Part shown: positions 17,023 to 25,304 of the stretch, in pieces
How positions within the stretch are numbered: the stretch's first letter is position 1
Layout of the letters: each line of letters begins with the position of its first letter
Source: PSLL01 sp964389705
GTDB taxonomy: Bacteria > Desulfobacterota_D > UBA1144 > Nemesobacterales > CSP1-2
Direction of reading: 5' to 3'
DNA length: 30,080 nucleotides
NCBI GenBank assembly: GCA_964389705.1
Contig: CAYMEO010000023.1
Span: 1 to 30,080, forward strand
The notes under the pieces: model-generated
Seen by the model: only the letters and a program-made list of their open reading frames with translations
What the model was told of the DNA's origin: nothing
Databases searched by the model: none
Program-made: the position numbers and the translations under genes

Positions 17023-17172
17023 ATATCAATCTTACATGAACTCCATCCAGTAATAGATCACGTGTTTCCATTCGAGAAAATACGTGAAATGCTCCACTAC
17101 ATGAAAAGGGGTACTCATTTTGGCAAGATCGGCAATTACGATTTAATCTCTATAGGAGATTATTCTTTATGA
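17023..17172 (+). pseudogene. C-terminal remnant of a zinc-type alcohol dehydrogenase
   Basis: An open piece without a start reads ISILHELHPVIDHVFPFEKI, then REMLHYMKRGTHFGKI, ending in TGA at 17170. The ELHPVID...VF-x-FE...AL-x-YM-x-G-x-HFGKI pattern is the hallmark C-terminus of MDR zinc/quinone oxidoreductases. The upstream 300 or so codons are missing. Its codons are more AT-rich than the cassette, so it may be an older backbone gene cut by the insertion, or the decayed tail of the cassette. The remaining stretch to 17248 shows nothing else. Confidence 0.6.
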
Positions 17173-17221
17173 GAGAGTAAGAATAGAAAGACCTTGTGCA
17201 TAATATGGGTTTATAAATATC

Positions 17222-17231
17222 CTTTGTCTCA
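17222..17231. repeat. Right copy of 10-bp direct repeat bounding the cassette
   Basis: CTTTGTCTCA, identical to 12287-12296 and in the same orientation, lies about 50 bases after the ADH remnant and just before the sigma factor gene where native codon use resumes. Confidence 0.3.
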
Positions 17232-17248
17232 ACATACTCAAGAGTACT

Positions 17249-18340
17249 TCAAACTTCTATAAAACCCCTAAGGGCTGTTCCGACCTTGAGCCGTCTGAGC
17301 TTTTTGAGGGCTTGCTCTTCAATCTGCCTTATCCGTTCTCTTGTAAGCCCATAATGGCTCCCAATCTCCTCAAGGGTGTATGAGTCGTTGTATCCAATAC
17401 CAAATCTCATTTTTAGTATCTCTTCTTCTCTGTTACTGAGACTCGATAGTGCTTCTTCAATCCTTTCATTCATTGTGACCCTTTCAATGAGCGAATCCGT
17501 AGGGGGTTTTCTATCTGGTATAAAATCAAAGCTTAAGGCATCGAGGTAAGTTACGCTTGCCGTTGCATTCATTACCTTTTTTACCTTTTGTATACTAAGA
17601 CCGGATTCGTATACGATTTCCTCAATATCGGGCTTCCTACCGCTCTTATTCTGGAGCATAGCGGTTGCCCTGTTCACTCTATTTGCCTGCTCAACCACAT
17701 GAGTTGGTACTCTTATAATCCTGGTTTGGTCAAGTAGGGCACGGCATATGCGCTGTGTTATCCACCAGGAGGCATAGGTTGAGAACCTGTAGCCCTTTGA
17801 GGGATCGCATTTCTCTACGGCTTTAATAAGACCGATATTCCCCTCTTGAATGAGATCGGCAAATGGAAGTCCACGCCCTATGTACCTCTTAGCTATGCTT
17901 ATGACTAGTCTGAGGTTGGCTTTTATAAATCTCTCTTTGAGTATCCTTGATCGCTTTGAGTAGACCCTCATAAGTGTATAGAGTCTCTGTGTTCTTTGAG
18001 ATGGAACATATATACTGGTAGTTTTGGCCTCTCCAATAGGGTTTTTCCCTCCACACATAGAACCACTTCTGGATTGCCGCATGAATTTATCAAGAAGGGT
18101 TTTTATTTTCCTAGCCTTTGCCTCGTATTTCTTTATTTTAATGGATATCTCAAGCTCCTCACTCGGAGTAAGGAGTGGTTCTCCTCCAACCTCTCTAAAA
18201 TATGACTGAAGAAGCCTGTGGTCTTCTTCAGAAATCCGCCTGGGGCCGTTTCTATTTTCAGACTGAGTATTATATTGGATAGAGATAGACTGTGTCCCAA
18301 TTTGATCTATTAAATCGTCGTCTATTTCAAGAAAATCCAT
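17249..18340 (-). CDS. Sigma-70 family RNA polymerase sigma factor (group 2-like)
   Basis: 363 residues. Region 1.2 is at 39-70 (HRLLQSYFREVGGEPLLTPSEE). Regions 2.1-2.4 are at 137-210 (RLVISIAKRYIGRGL, DLIQEGNIGLIKAV, RFSTYASWWITQRI). Region 3 is at about 230-275, and region 4 at 298-355 ends in TLEEIGSHYGLTRERIRQIE. There is no region 1.1, and the protein is shorter than a housekeeping RpoD, so it is an alternative sigma of the RpoS/SigB-HrdB class. A weakly conserved stretch of about 60 residues lies between 1.2 and 2. It lies immediately behind an ECF-type promoter (18368-18394) and diverges from the ECF sigma gene, which suggests that one sigma factor controls the other. Confidence 0.9.
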   Translation of the reverse strand: MDFLEIDDDLIDQIGTQSISIQYNTQSENRNGPRRISEEDHRLLQSYFREVGGEPLLTPSEELEISIKIKKYEAKARKIKTLLDKFMRQSRSGSMCGGKNPIGEAKTTSIYVPSQRTQRLYTLMRVYSKRSRILKERFIKANLRLVISIAKRYIGRGLPFADLIQEGNIGLIKAVEKCDPSKGYRFSTYASWWITQRICRALLDQTRIIRVPTHVVEQANRVNRATAMLQNKSGRKPDIEEIVYESGLSIQKVKKVMNATASVTYLDALSFDFIPDRKPPTDSLIERVTMNERIEEALSSLSNREEEILKMRFGIGYNDSYTLEEIGSHYGLTRERIRQIEEQALKKLRRLKVGTALRGFIEV

Positions 18341-18367
18341 AGAAAACCCTCATTCGACTTTTTGGAT

Positions 18368-18394
18368 TTAGACGAAAAGTTTTTATATGTTTCC
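18368..18394 (-). promoter_or_regulatory. ECF-type promoter upstream of the group 2 sigma gene
   Basis: Read on the minus strand: GGAAA (18394-18390), 15 bases, then CGTCTAA (18374-18368), 27 bases before the start codon. The -10 element and the T-rich stretch just before it (CTTTT) are the same as in the promoters at 19973-19998 and 25305-25330. The form fits ECF sigma promoters (GGAA.. / CGTC). Confidence 0.7.
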
Positions 18395-18457
18395 CTTTTA
18401 ATTAGCCAAATAAGTTATTAAAATCTCTAATAAAGCTTTCATGGCAGTTTATATATA

Positions 18458-18472
18458 AGAGAAAAGTTCTCT
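18458..18472. promoter_or_regulatory. Inverted repeat upstream of the ECF sigma gene
   Basis: AGAGAA-AAG-TTCTCT, 6-bp arms with a 3-base centre, lies 45 bases before the ECF sigma start codon. It may be an operator or the start of a leader hairpin. No copy of the shared ECF promoter is seen facing this gene. Confidence 0.25.
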
Positions 18473-18517
18473 AATGAGATCTAAAGGACTCTATATTCTA
18501 TTCTCTCCAGGTCCAAG

Positions 18518-19312
18518 ATGGATGATAAAAATATCCTGACAGAAGAAGATGCCCTTTTTGTTCAAGGTATATGTATGAGGAGCTTTGGTAAGAATAAGGA
18601 GCTGGCAAATGACTGTTTCCTGTATGTCTGGGAGAAGCTCCATGAGAATGATTCGCGCAGAATAAGGGCTTTTAAGGGGGAATCGAGCTTTAGGACCTTT
18701 CTCTACAGCGTTACGAATAAACTCATTATTGATTTTAGGCGCACAAGGTTTAGATATAAGGTTCTGCCCAAATACTTTTGGGGGTTTGATGATATCAATC
18801 GTTATATATTTAAGCTATTTTTTTATCAAAACCTGACCCCTGGGTGGATAGAGAATGTAATACAGACAGAGTTTAAGATCTCTCAGGACGAGGCGCAAAG
18901 GAGGGTTGATGAGGTTGAAAAGAGGATAAGGGAAAGTAGGGTAAGGATAGAGAGGCCTGCTCAAAATGAGCCACTTACTCTTGATAATGAAGGGAATGTC
19001 ATAGGATTAGAGAATAAAAGATCGAATCCGGAAGAGTATATAATAACAGCGGAGGCTAAACAGAAGAGAGAGAAGGTCTTGGAGATATTAAAAGAAGAGA
19101 TTCAAAGGTTCGAGGCCGATGACATTTTAATTCTACAGCTTTACTTCGAGCATGGTTTAACCGCAAAAGAGATATCATGGGTTATTGCAGGGGTTAAAGG
19201 CAAAGGTGTGTATAAGAGAATAGATAAGGTATTAAAGAATCTAAAGAGGCATCTAGAGGAAAGAGGCGTAACTGAGGCGGATATAGAGGAGATATTTGAA
19301 TACCTGATCTAG
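18518..19312 (+). CDS. ECF-type RNA polymerase sigma factor with long interdomain linker
   Basis: 264 residues. Sigma-2 occupies about residues 8-80 (DCFLYVWEKL, AFKGESSFRTFLYSVTNKLI with IDFRR). Sigma-4 occupies about 195-258 (DDILILQLYFEHGLTAKEIS, then KGVYKRIDKVLKNLKRHL). Regions 1 and 3 are absent, which defines the ECF group. It is about 70 residues longer than usual; the extra length is a charged, helical linker (about 100-190). It is convergent with a zinc-finger anti-sigma gene whose stop lies 36 bases away, a common sigma/anti-sigma pairing although usually co-directional. It most likely recognises the three GGAAA/CGTCTAA promoters nearby. Its own promoter does not show that motif, so it may be made constitutively and held inactive. 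Confidence 0.88.
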   Translation: MDDKNILTEEDALFVQGICMRSFGKNKELANDCFLYVWEKLHENDSRRIRAFKGESSFRTFLYSVTNKLIIDFRRTRFRYKVLPKYFWGFDDINRYIFKLFFYQNLTPGWIENVIQTEFKISQDEAQRRVDEVEKRIRESRVRIERPAQNEPLTLDNEGNVIGLENKRSNPEEYIITAEAKQKREKVLEILKEEIQRFEADDILILQLYFEHGLTAKEISWVIAGVKGKGVYKRIDKVLKNLKRHLEERGVTEADIEEIFEYLI

Positions 19313-19348
19313 GTAAATAGATAAACAATATATAGGTTATAGGTTCTT

Positions 19349-19945
19349 CTACTTTTCTAATCTTATCTTCAATAAACCGTTACTATAGAGGATTAAGACT
19401 ATCCTATCTCCCTCTCTAGCCACTTTTAGGTTTTTAATATCCTCTACTGCTATATCTGATACATTTACACCAGAGGGCAAATCTTTAATAAGCTCATTTT
19501 TTAGCCCTTTCTTATCCTCTTTTCTAATGATTGTCAATAGATTTGGGGTTAAATCTACCTGCCTTATGGCAACTAGATTTCCTCCCCTTAGTCTTTCTTC
19601 TGAGATGTGCCGGGGGTTTAGATAGAGATTTAGACTAAAGGCTAGGAGGGCAACAAATATTAATGCAACAGGTGCCACAACAAATGGATGCCGCAAGGGG
19701 ATCAGGAGTTTTTCTATAGGATTTGCTACCTTTGGGATCTCAAGGGGATGAATAGGGATTGTAAGTCTCTCACGACAATTGCAGCAGGAGGCAAAGTGTG
19801 AAACAATGGCCTTTCTTCTCTCTTTATTTAATCTTCCCTCTATATAAAGGGCAAACTCCTCATCTGTTGGGCATACCCCTTCTTTCTCTTGAATCACAGA
19901 GGTTATAACTGCTCCGAGTATTTCCTGATCTTTTTTTAATTTCAT
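19349..19945 (-). CDS. Membrane-spanning zinc-finger anti-sigma factor (ZAS type)
   Basis: 198 residues. The N-terminal domain has the ZAS set Cys25, His50, Cys54 and Cys57 (H-x3-C-x2-C), which wraps around an ECF sigma factor in the cytoplasm. One hydrophobic helix at 89-110 (FVVAPVALIFVALLAFSLNL) crosses the membrane, leaving about 88 residues outside. That outer part ends in a small beta-rich unit (REGDRIVLILYSNGLLKIRL). It faces the ECF sigma gene tail-to-tail and lies behind its own ECF-type promoter (19973-19998), giving negative feedback. Release of sigma would require cutting of the outer domain or a shape change. The neighbouring TPR-CHAT lipoprotein is a candidate protease. Confidence 0.82.
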   Translation of the reverse strand: MKLKKDQEILGAVITSVIQEKEGVCPTDEEFALYIEGRLNKERRKAIVSHFASCCNCRERLTIPIHPLEIPKVANPIEKLLIPLRHPFVVAPVALIFVALLAFSLNLYLNPRHISEERLRGGNLVAIRQVDLTPNLLTIIRKEDKKGLKNELIKDLPSGVNVSDIAVEDIKNLKVAREGDRIVLILYSNGLLKIRLEK

Positions 19946-19972
19946 TCTCTTCTCAATCTAGTTATATAGCTA

Positions 19973-19998
19973 TTAGACGAAAAGCTACGCAAATTTCC
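19973..19998 (-). promoter_or_regulatory. ECF-type promoter upstream of the anti-sigma gene
   Basis: Minus strand: GGAAA (19998-19994), 14 bases, then CGTCTAA (19979-19973), 28 bases before the start codon, almost the same distance as for the sigma gene at 18340. It fills the 55-base gap between the CHAT gene stop and the anti-sigma start. Confidence 0.72.
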
Positions 19999-20000
19999 GA

Positions 20001-22829
20001 TTACTTCCATACGCCTAATAGTATAAACGGAGCCCAGTAAAAGGGTTGACCGTATTTATCCGACCTTTTTAACATATCAATCTGCGCCTTTCTCAATGAC
20101 TGGTAATCGAACCTACCCTCAGCCTTTAGGTTTTTATAAAAACTCGACATTAGCTCAGACGTAGCGCGGTCATCTACCTCCCAGAGAGTAGCAATAACTG
20201 ATGGCGCACCCGCCAGTGTAAAGGCGAATGCTATGCTATTTAGCCCCGTTACCTTGGAGTTGGCCTCATTATGGTCTAATGCCGCATTACATGCCGAAAG
20301 GACTACTAGGTGTGTGTTTCTTGCCGGAGGTAGTCCCGTAATATCTGAGAGTGTGAGACTGCCTGAACCCAAAGGGGCCAATAAGATTGAAGGTTCATCC
20401 TGGATCAGTCCATGGGCTGCTAGATGGATTATCTCATTTCCTCCCCAGCTATTTTTGAAATTGTCTTTAGTGGCATCCTTCTTTAAGAAGATGATCGTAT
20501 TGGGAAACATCTCCTTTATAACTAATACCTCTTTTTCAGAGCTCGGAAGTGCAAGTTCGGGCTCCCCAAGGTCTGGATTGCCAAAGGCGGCAACCCTGCC
20601 AATTCTTCTCTTTCCATCACTTCTCAAGGCTGAGTTCAGATAGCTGGTAGATGTGGATACCAGATAAACCAATCCCTTTTTTTCTATAAAGAATTCTAAA
20701 CTGCCATCTGTCCTCTCCTCACCTAAGGCGTGAAATGGAAGATAATTGAGGAATCCAAACGGAATTACCGCCACTATATCCGCATCTCTTATATCATCCT
20801 CAATTGGTTTTATAAGGAGATGGTATAAATGCGTTGACATTTCCTTTAATGGTTTTATATCACTTCTATATATTTTGCTGCCGTCATCTCGCCAATTATT
20901 TGTCGGATTGGATCTGTTCTTCTCTATCAGTGTCCTAAAGAGTGTTACCGATCTTCTCAGTTCTTCTTTTGATACAGAGGCGCCTTTTACGATTAAATCC
21001 CTTCTGCTTATAACGAATATGTATATCTGTTTATCGGTGATGAAGTACTCTACAAAAGCGACATTAAGAGGGAGTTTATTTTTCTGTTCTAAATCCAAGA
21101 GTTTTCCGGGTCTTATGCTGAGGAGATTGTATATATCATTATGCTCGACACTTAATTGAGAGATTACACGATTGAACTCCTGTCTTGTCTTTGCAAGTGT
21201 ATTTACCAGGTTATCAATCTTCTCTAAGTTGGGCGAGGGTTTTGATTTTTCCTCTGCGATCTCATGGTTTATTGATGACTCTTTCCGAAACAGTTGATTA
21301 TAGAGGCTGAGAAGCCCCCTTGTCTTTTCATCGAATGAGCTTATACCACTTCTGAGAAATGTATCGCGAAGGGCTTTAGACCTGCTTCTTTCAATGTATT
21401 CAAGAGCCTCTTCTTTCTTTCCCAATCTCAGGAGTAGTGACACGAGCCTTTCATATATCCTTACGTTGATATCACTAAAGAGTTGCTGTGCCTCTTCCCC
21501 ACCTGCAACGTCTTCTCTTATTGACTCAAATACATCTACCGCCTCTTTATAGCTCTTTTCGGCCGATGCCAGGTCTCCCTTTTCCTCTAAATAAAGCCCC
21601 TTTCCAAATAGTGAAACTCGAATCCACTCCCTGTCTCCGAGGTCTTTATAGATTGATATGGCTTTATCAAAGTTCTCAATTGCAGAGTCCCATTCCTTCA
21701 TATCCCCTTTCAGATAGCCAATGTTATTTAGGCTTCGGGCTATTCCGTTTTTAAAACCCAGTTCCTGAGATATTGCCAGTGAGGAATTATAGAGACTGAG
21801 GGCTTCTTTATAATTCCCCTGTTTATATCTCACCTCTCCTATGATATTGAGATCCGCCGCCATTGTTAATCTGTCATTTGATGCCTCAGATATATTGAGG
21901 GATTGACGGAGGTATTTAAGGGCTTCATCATAACGTCCCAACTCTTCATACAGCTCCCCTATGATACTAAGATTTATGGCAATCTCAGTCTTAAGGCCCA
22001 GCTTTTTATTTATCCTTAGCGCCTTTTGGTAATTATCCAATGCCCTTTCATAATTGCCCTGGGATCTGTTGACGACCCCTATTAGATTAAGGGCGTATGC
22101 CTTTATATTCTCTTCTTTTGTGCCATCGGCAATCCTAAAGGCACGGTCTAGGTATTCGATGGAGGTTTGATAATTTCTTAGACGGAAATTAATTGTGCCC
22201 AGGTTTATCAGTGTCTTTGCTGTCTGAGTCGGGTCTTTAATCCCTTCGCTGATCTTAAGAGCCTGGTTTAAAAGCCTTATTGATTCTTGATAATTACCCA
22301 AGTAGCTATAGAGATTAGCAACGTTGTTTAGGTTGTGTGCTACTGCGCTTTTATCATTCAGCTCCTCTTGTATCTTCAATGCCTTCTCAAAGTATTCGAT
22401 CCCCGATTCGTATCTTCCGGTATCTGTATATATCTTTCCTATATAGCTGTAGTTATTAACCAGTCCGGGTTTGTTATCCAGGGCTTTATTTATTTCCAGT
22501 GAGCGGTCATAATATGAAAGTGAGGTTTTAAATAGCCTTTTCTCAATGAGTCCAAAACCGCCTTTAGATAAGATATCAGCGATTTTTATCTTATCTTCAG
22601 TTAATTTAGCCTCTCTTTCAGCCTCGGAGAGCCTATCTAGTGCCTCATCATACATTCCTTTGTCATACAACTCTGCCGCCTCTTTGACTAACCGGACTAT
22701 CCTTTCATCTTTAATTTCGATATTTGTATGGCTTGCCCCTACACATGCGCTTAGAATTAAACCCATTATAAGGAGTTTAATCAAACAGTGGTAATTTCTT
22801 TTTCGACTCAATGGAGAGTAGTCCATCAT
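20001..22829 (-). CDS. TPR-CHAT lipoprotein, putative cysteine protease
   Basis: 942 residues. The N-terminus is a lipoprotein signal: basic SRKRNYH, then a hydrophobic stretch ending LILSAC, so the protein is exported and anchored. About ten tetratricopeptide repeats of the A-x-NNIG-x-Y-x-G-x-Y-x-A type run from about 50 to 430, followed by a helical region (450-590). The CHAT domain, a caspase/separase-like fold, covers about 640-942, with the catalytic His806 in HLAAHG and Cys847 in LSACNAA both present. In the family the TPRs hold a partner or sensor and the CHAT domain cleaves a specific protein. It starts 2 bases after the stop of the propeller gene, so the two are one operon. The start could be either of two adjacent ATGs. 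Confidence 0.88.
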   Translation of the reverse strand: MMDYSPLSRKRNYHCLIKLLIMGLILSACVGASHTNIEIKDERIVRLVKEAAELYDKGMYDEALDRLSEAEREAKLTEDKIKIADILSKGGFGLIEKRLFKTSLSYYDRSLEINKALDNKPGLVNNYSYIGKIYTDTGRYESGIEYFEKALKIQEELNDKSAVAHNLNNVANLYSYLGNYQESIRLLNQALKISEGIKDPTQTAKTLINLGTINFRLRNYQTSIEYLDRAFRIADGTKEENIKAYALNLIGVVNRSQGNYERALDNYQKALRINKKLGLKTEIAINLSIIGELYEELGRYDEALKYLRQSLNISEASNDRLTMAADLNIIGEVRYKQGNYKEALSLYNSSLAISQELGFKNGIARSLNNIGYLKGDMKEWDSAIENFDKAISIYKDLGDREWIRVSLFGKGLYLEEKGDLASAEKSYKEAVDVFESIREDVAGGEEAQQLFSDINVRIYERLVSLLLRLGKKEEALEYIERSRSKALRDTFLRSGISSFDEKTRGLLSLYNQLFRKESSINHEIAEEKSKPSPNLEKIDNLVNTLAKTRQEFNRVISQLSVEHNDIYNLLSIRPGKLLDLEQKNKLPLNVAFVEYFITDKQIYIFVISRRDLIVKGASVSKEELRRSVTLFRTLIEKNRSNPTNNWRDDGSKIYRSDIKPLKEMSTHLYHLLIKPIEDDIRDADIVAVIPFGFLNYLPFHALGEERTDGSLEFFIEKKGLVYLVSTSTSYLNSALRSDGKRRIGRVAAFGNPDLGEPELALPSSEKEVLVIKEMFPNTIIFLKKDATKDNFKNSWGGNEIIHLAAHGLIQDEPSILLAPLGSGSLTLSDITGLPPARNTHLVVLSACNAALDHNEANSKVTGLNSIAFAFTLAGAPSVIATLWEVDDRATSELMSSFYKNLKAEGRFDYQSLRKAQIDMLKRSDKYGQPFYWAPFILLGVWK

Positions 22830-22831
22830 TT

Positions 22832-25189
22832 TTAAACAGGAGGCTTAGGATCAACGGTGATTGTTGTAACCTCGTCGGTTAATACATTTATAACTGATAC
22901 CGTTTTGCTTATAGAATTTGCAACATAGGCCTTAGCGCCATCTGGGGTTATGGCTATACCCAGTGGTGCAGTCCCCACATTGACTGTAGCGATGACCTGA
23001 TTGGCCGATGTGTCTATTATTGAAACGGTGTTGCTGAAGTAGTTAGAAACAAAAACCTCGGTGCTATCCGGGGTTATGGCTAGATCAATGGGCTTGGATT
23101 CCACCTGCACTGTAGCAATAAGTGTATTAGTTTGTGTATCAATCACCGAGACTGTGCTTCCGGTCTCAGCAAACGAAGACTTATCAGAGGGATTGACTAT
23201 ATAGGCTTTAGAGCCATCCGGTGTTATCCCTATAAATCCGGGCCCAGGGCCAACACCGGATACTGTAGTGGTAACTGAATTGGTTGGCACATCTATTACG
23301 GATACTGTGCTGCTAAAGAAATTTGCAACATAGACCTTAGATCCATCTGGAGATATGGCTAAATCAACAGGTCTAAAATCCACACCCACTGTATCAAGAA
23401 CTGTATTATTTGATGTGTCTATTACTATCACTGTGCTTCCGGTTTGATTATTATTGCCTACATTGGTCACATAGGCCCTGGTGCCATCTGGGGTTATAGA
23501 TATAAAATTGGGTCCGGGACCGACACTGGATATCGTATCAACAACTGAATTGGTTGAAGTATCTATTACAGATACTGTCCTGCTGACAAAATTAGTGACA
23601 TAGGCCTTGGAACCGTTGGGGGTTATGGCTATGCTTAGGGGTCCCATTCCTACGCTGACTGTGGCGATAATCTCGTTGGTTGACGTGTCTATTACGGACA
23701 CTGTATTGTCGACAAAATTGGTTATATATACCTTAGAGCCGTCTGGAGTTATTGATATACTGCTTGGTCTCGACCCCACGTTTAATGTGGAAATGATCTG
23801 ATCGGTTGACACATTTATTACCGATACAGTATTTGTACCGGGACTAACTACATAAGCCTTAGACCCATCTGGGGTTATTAATACATTTGTAGGCCCTGAC
23901 CCTCGGGCAAAGATTGTGGCAATGACTTTATTAGTTGGTACATCTATTACCGATACTGTGTCTGTATTGGCAACATAGACCCTGGAACTATTTGGGTTTA
24001 TCAATATAGCGATAGGACTGGGTTCTACGGCAATTGTATTAATAACTTGATTATTTGACGTGTTTATTACTGATACGGTGTTGCCCGGGGAGAAGGAGGT
24101 ACCAGAATTGGCTACATAGAGCTTAGAAACCTTTCCTGTTCCTGTTATCGCCATACCTACAGGATTGGGTCCGACATTCACCGTATCGGTGACCTCATTG
24201 GTTGATGTCTTTATTACTGATACCGTGTTGCTAATACGATTGGCTACATAGGCTTTGGTGCCATCCGGGGTTATAATTATAGCCCCAGGCTTATTTCCCA
24301 CTATCACCTGGGCGATGACTGCATTTGCCGGGTTGGTTACCGATTTTTGTATGTCTATTACCGATAGTGTATTTCCGGGGCTGATATCGGAGCCTGTATT
24401 GACCACATAGGCCTTAGAGCCGTCTGGGGTTATTGCTATATTTGTAGGTACACTGCCTACTTTTATTATAGCAATGACCTCATTTCCCGATGTGTCTATT
24501 ACCCATACTGTGTTATTGCCAGAATCGGATACATAGGCCTTTGAACTATCGGGGGTTATAGCAATACTGCTCGGCCTGGGTCCCACCTTTATTGTGTCTG
24601 TAACCTGGTCGCTTGACACGTCTATTACCGATATTTTGCCCTCACCAGAAGAGAGTGTACTTACGTAGACCTTAGTACCATCCGGGGTTATTGCTATGCT
24701 GCTTGGTCTCAATCCTACATTCAGTGTGGAGATGACTCGGTTAGTTGATATATCTATTACTGATACCGTATTGCCGGGTTGGTTATCAGAGCCCGAGTTG
24801 ACTACGTATGCCTTAGAACCGTTGGGGGTTATTGCTATATTTGTAGGTCCGTTTCCAACATCTATAACAGCAGTAACCTCATTTATTGACAGGTCTATTA
24901 CCGATACCGTATTACTAAAACTGTCGGTTACATAGAGCTTGGAGCCATCAGGGGTTATTGCCATAGCCTGGAGATTGGAATTAAAAGGAAGAACAAATGA
25001 TGGCACCGACCCCACTGGTCCGGGGAAAAGAGGTATAATGAATGGTGTGACAACGGGTAATATGCCTGAAGAAACGCCTGGTAACAGAAGTAGCGAGCCA
25101 CCTGCTGCTGCACAAGAGGCAATAATAAAGCATAAAAGGATTTTTAACCTTGATTTTAAATTCAAAGGGTCTAATTTGAGTTTATGCAC
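22832..25189 (-). CDS. YVTN beta-propeller lipoprotein with sixteen repeats
   Basis: 785 residues. After a hydrophobic signal with a lipobox-like IASC, and a short proline/valine-rich spacer, come 16 consecutive repeats of about 40-50 residues. Each has the form AITPDGSKAYV-x-NS...NTVSVIDTSTN-x-VIATI-x-VG-x-x-P, the 40-residue YVTN (surface-layer type) beta-propeller repeat. Some blades carry a short insertion (SGSDNQPGN type). Sixteen units would make two propellers of about seven or eight blades. Such proteins bind ligands or other proteins at the cell surface; none is catalytic here. The start is a GTG at 25189, because TGA and TAA stops lie in frame just upstream. It is first in the operon, behind an ECF-type promoter. 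Confidence 0.85.
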   Translation of the reverse strand: MHKLKLDPLNLKSRLKILLCFIIASCAAAGGSLLLLPGVSSGILPVVTPFIIPLFPGPVGSVPSFVLPFNSNLQAMAITPDGSKLYVTDSFSNTVSVIDLSINEVTAVIDVGNGPTNIAITPNGSKAYVVNSGSDNQPGNTVSVIDISTNRVISTLNVGLRPSSIAITPDGTKVYVSTLSSGEGKISVIDVSSDQVTDTIKVGPRPSSIAITPDSSKAYVSDSGNNTVWVIDTSGNEVIAIIKVGSVPTNIAITPDGSKAYVVNTGSDISPGNTLSVIDIQKSVTNPANAVIAQVIVGNKPGAIIITPDGTKAYVANRISNTVSVIKTSTNEVTDTVNVGPNPVGMAITGTGKVSKLYVANSGTSFSPGNTVSVINTSNNQVINTIAVEPSPIAILINPNSSRVYVANTDTVSVIDVPTNKVIATIFARGSGPTNVLITPDGSKAYVVSPGTNTVSVINVSTDQIISTLNVGSRPSSISITPDGSKVYITNFVDNTVSVIDTSTNEIIATVSVGMGPLSIAITPNGSKAYVTNFVSRTVSVIDTSTNSVVDTISSVGPGPNFISITPDGTRAYVTNVGNNNQTGSTVIVIDTSNNTVLDTVGVDFRPVDLAISPDGSKVYVANFFSSTVSVIDVPTNSVTTTVSGVGPGPGFIGITPDGSKAYIVNPSDKSSFAETGSTVSVIDTQTNTLIATVQVESKPIDLAITPDSTEVFVSNYFSNTVSIIDTSANQVIATVNVGTAPLGIAITPDGAKAYVANSISKTVSVINVLTDEVTTITVDPKPPV

Positions 25190-25255
25190 ATATCACCCAC
25201 TTCTAATTTATTTGTTAAAAGCCCTTTCCCAGCAAAGAGCCATTATATAATACGT

Positions 25256-25287
25256 AAAAATCAGAAGAAGGGTCTTAGAGCCTTCTT
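25256..25287 (-). terminator. Weak terminator-like hairpin in the leader of the propeller operon
   Basis: On the minus strand a 7-bp stem (AAGAAGG / CCTTCTT at 25287-25281 and 25271-25265, 9-base loop) is followed by CTGATTTTT. It lies between the ECF-type promoter (25305-25330) and the GTG start, so it could act as an attenuator. The stem is AT-leaning and may have no effect. Confidence 0.3.
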
Positions 25288-25304
25288 GTGGGAGAACCTA
25301 ATAT

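Noticed and set aside
22832..25189. Regular 120-150-base periodicity that could be mistaken for a CRISPR or satellite array
   Set aside because: The repeats are coding YVTN blades with diverged DNA, not identical direct repeats with unique spacers.
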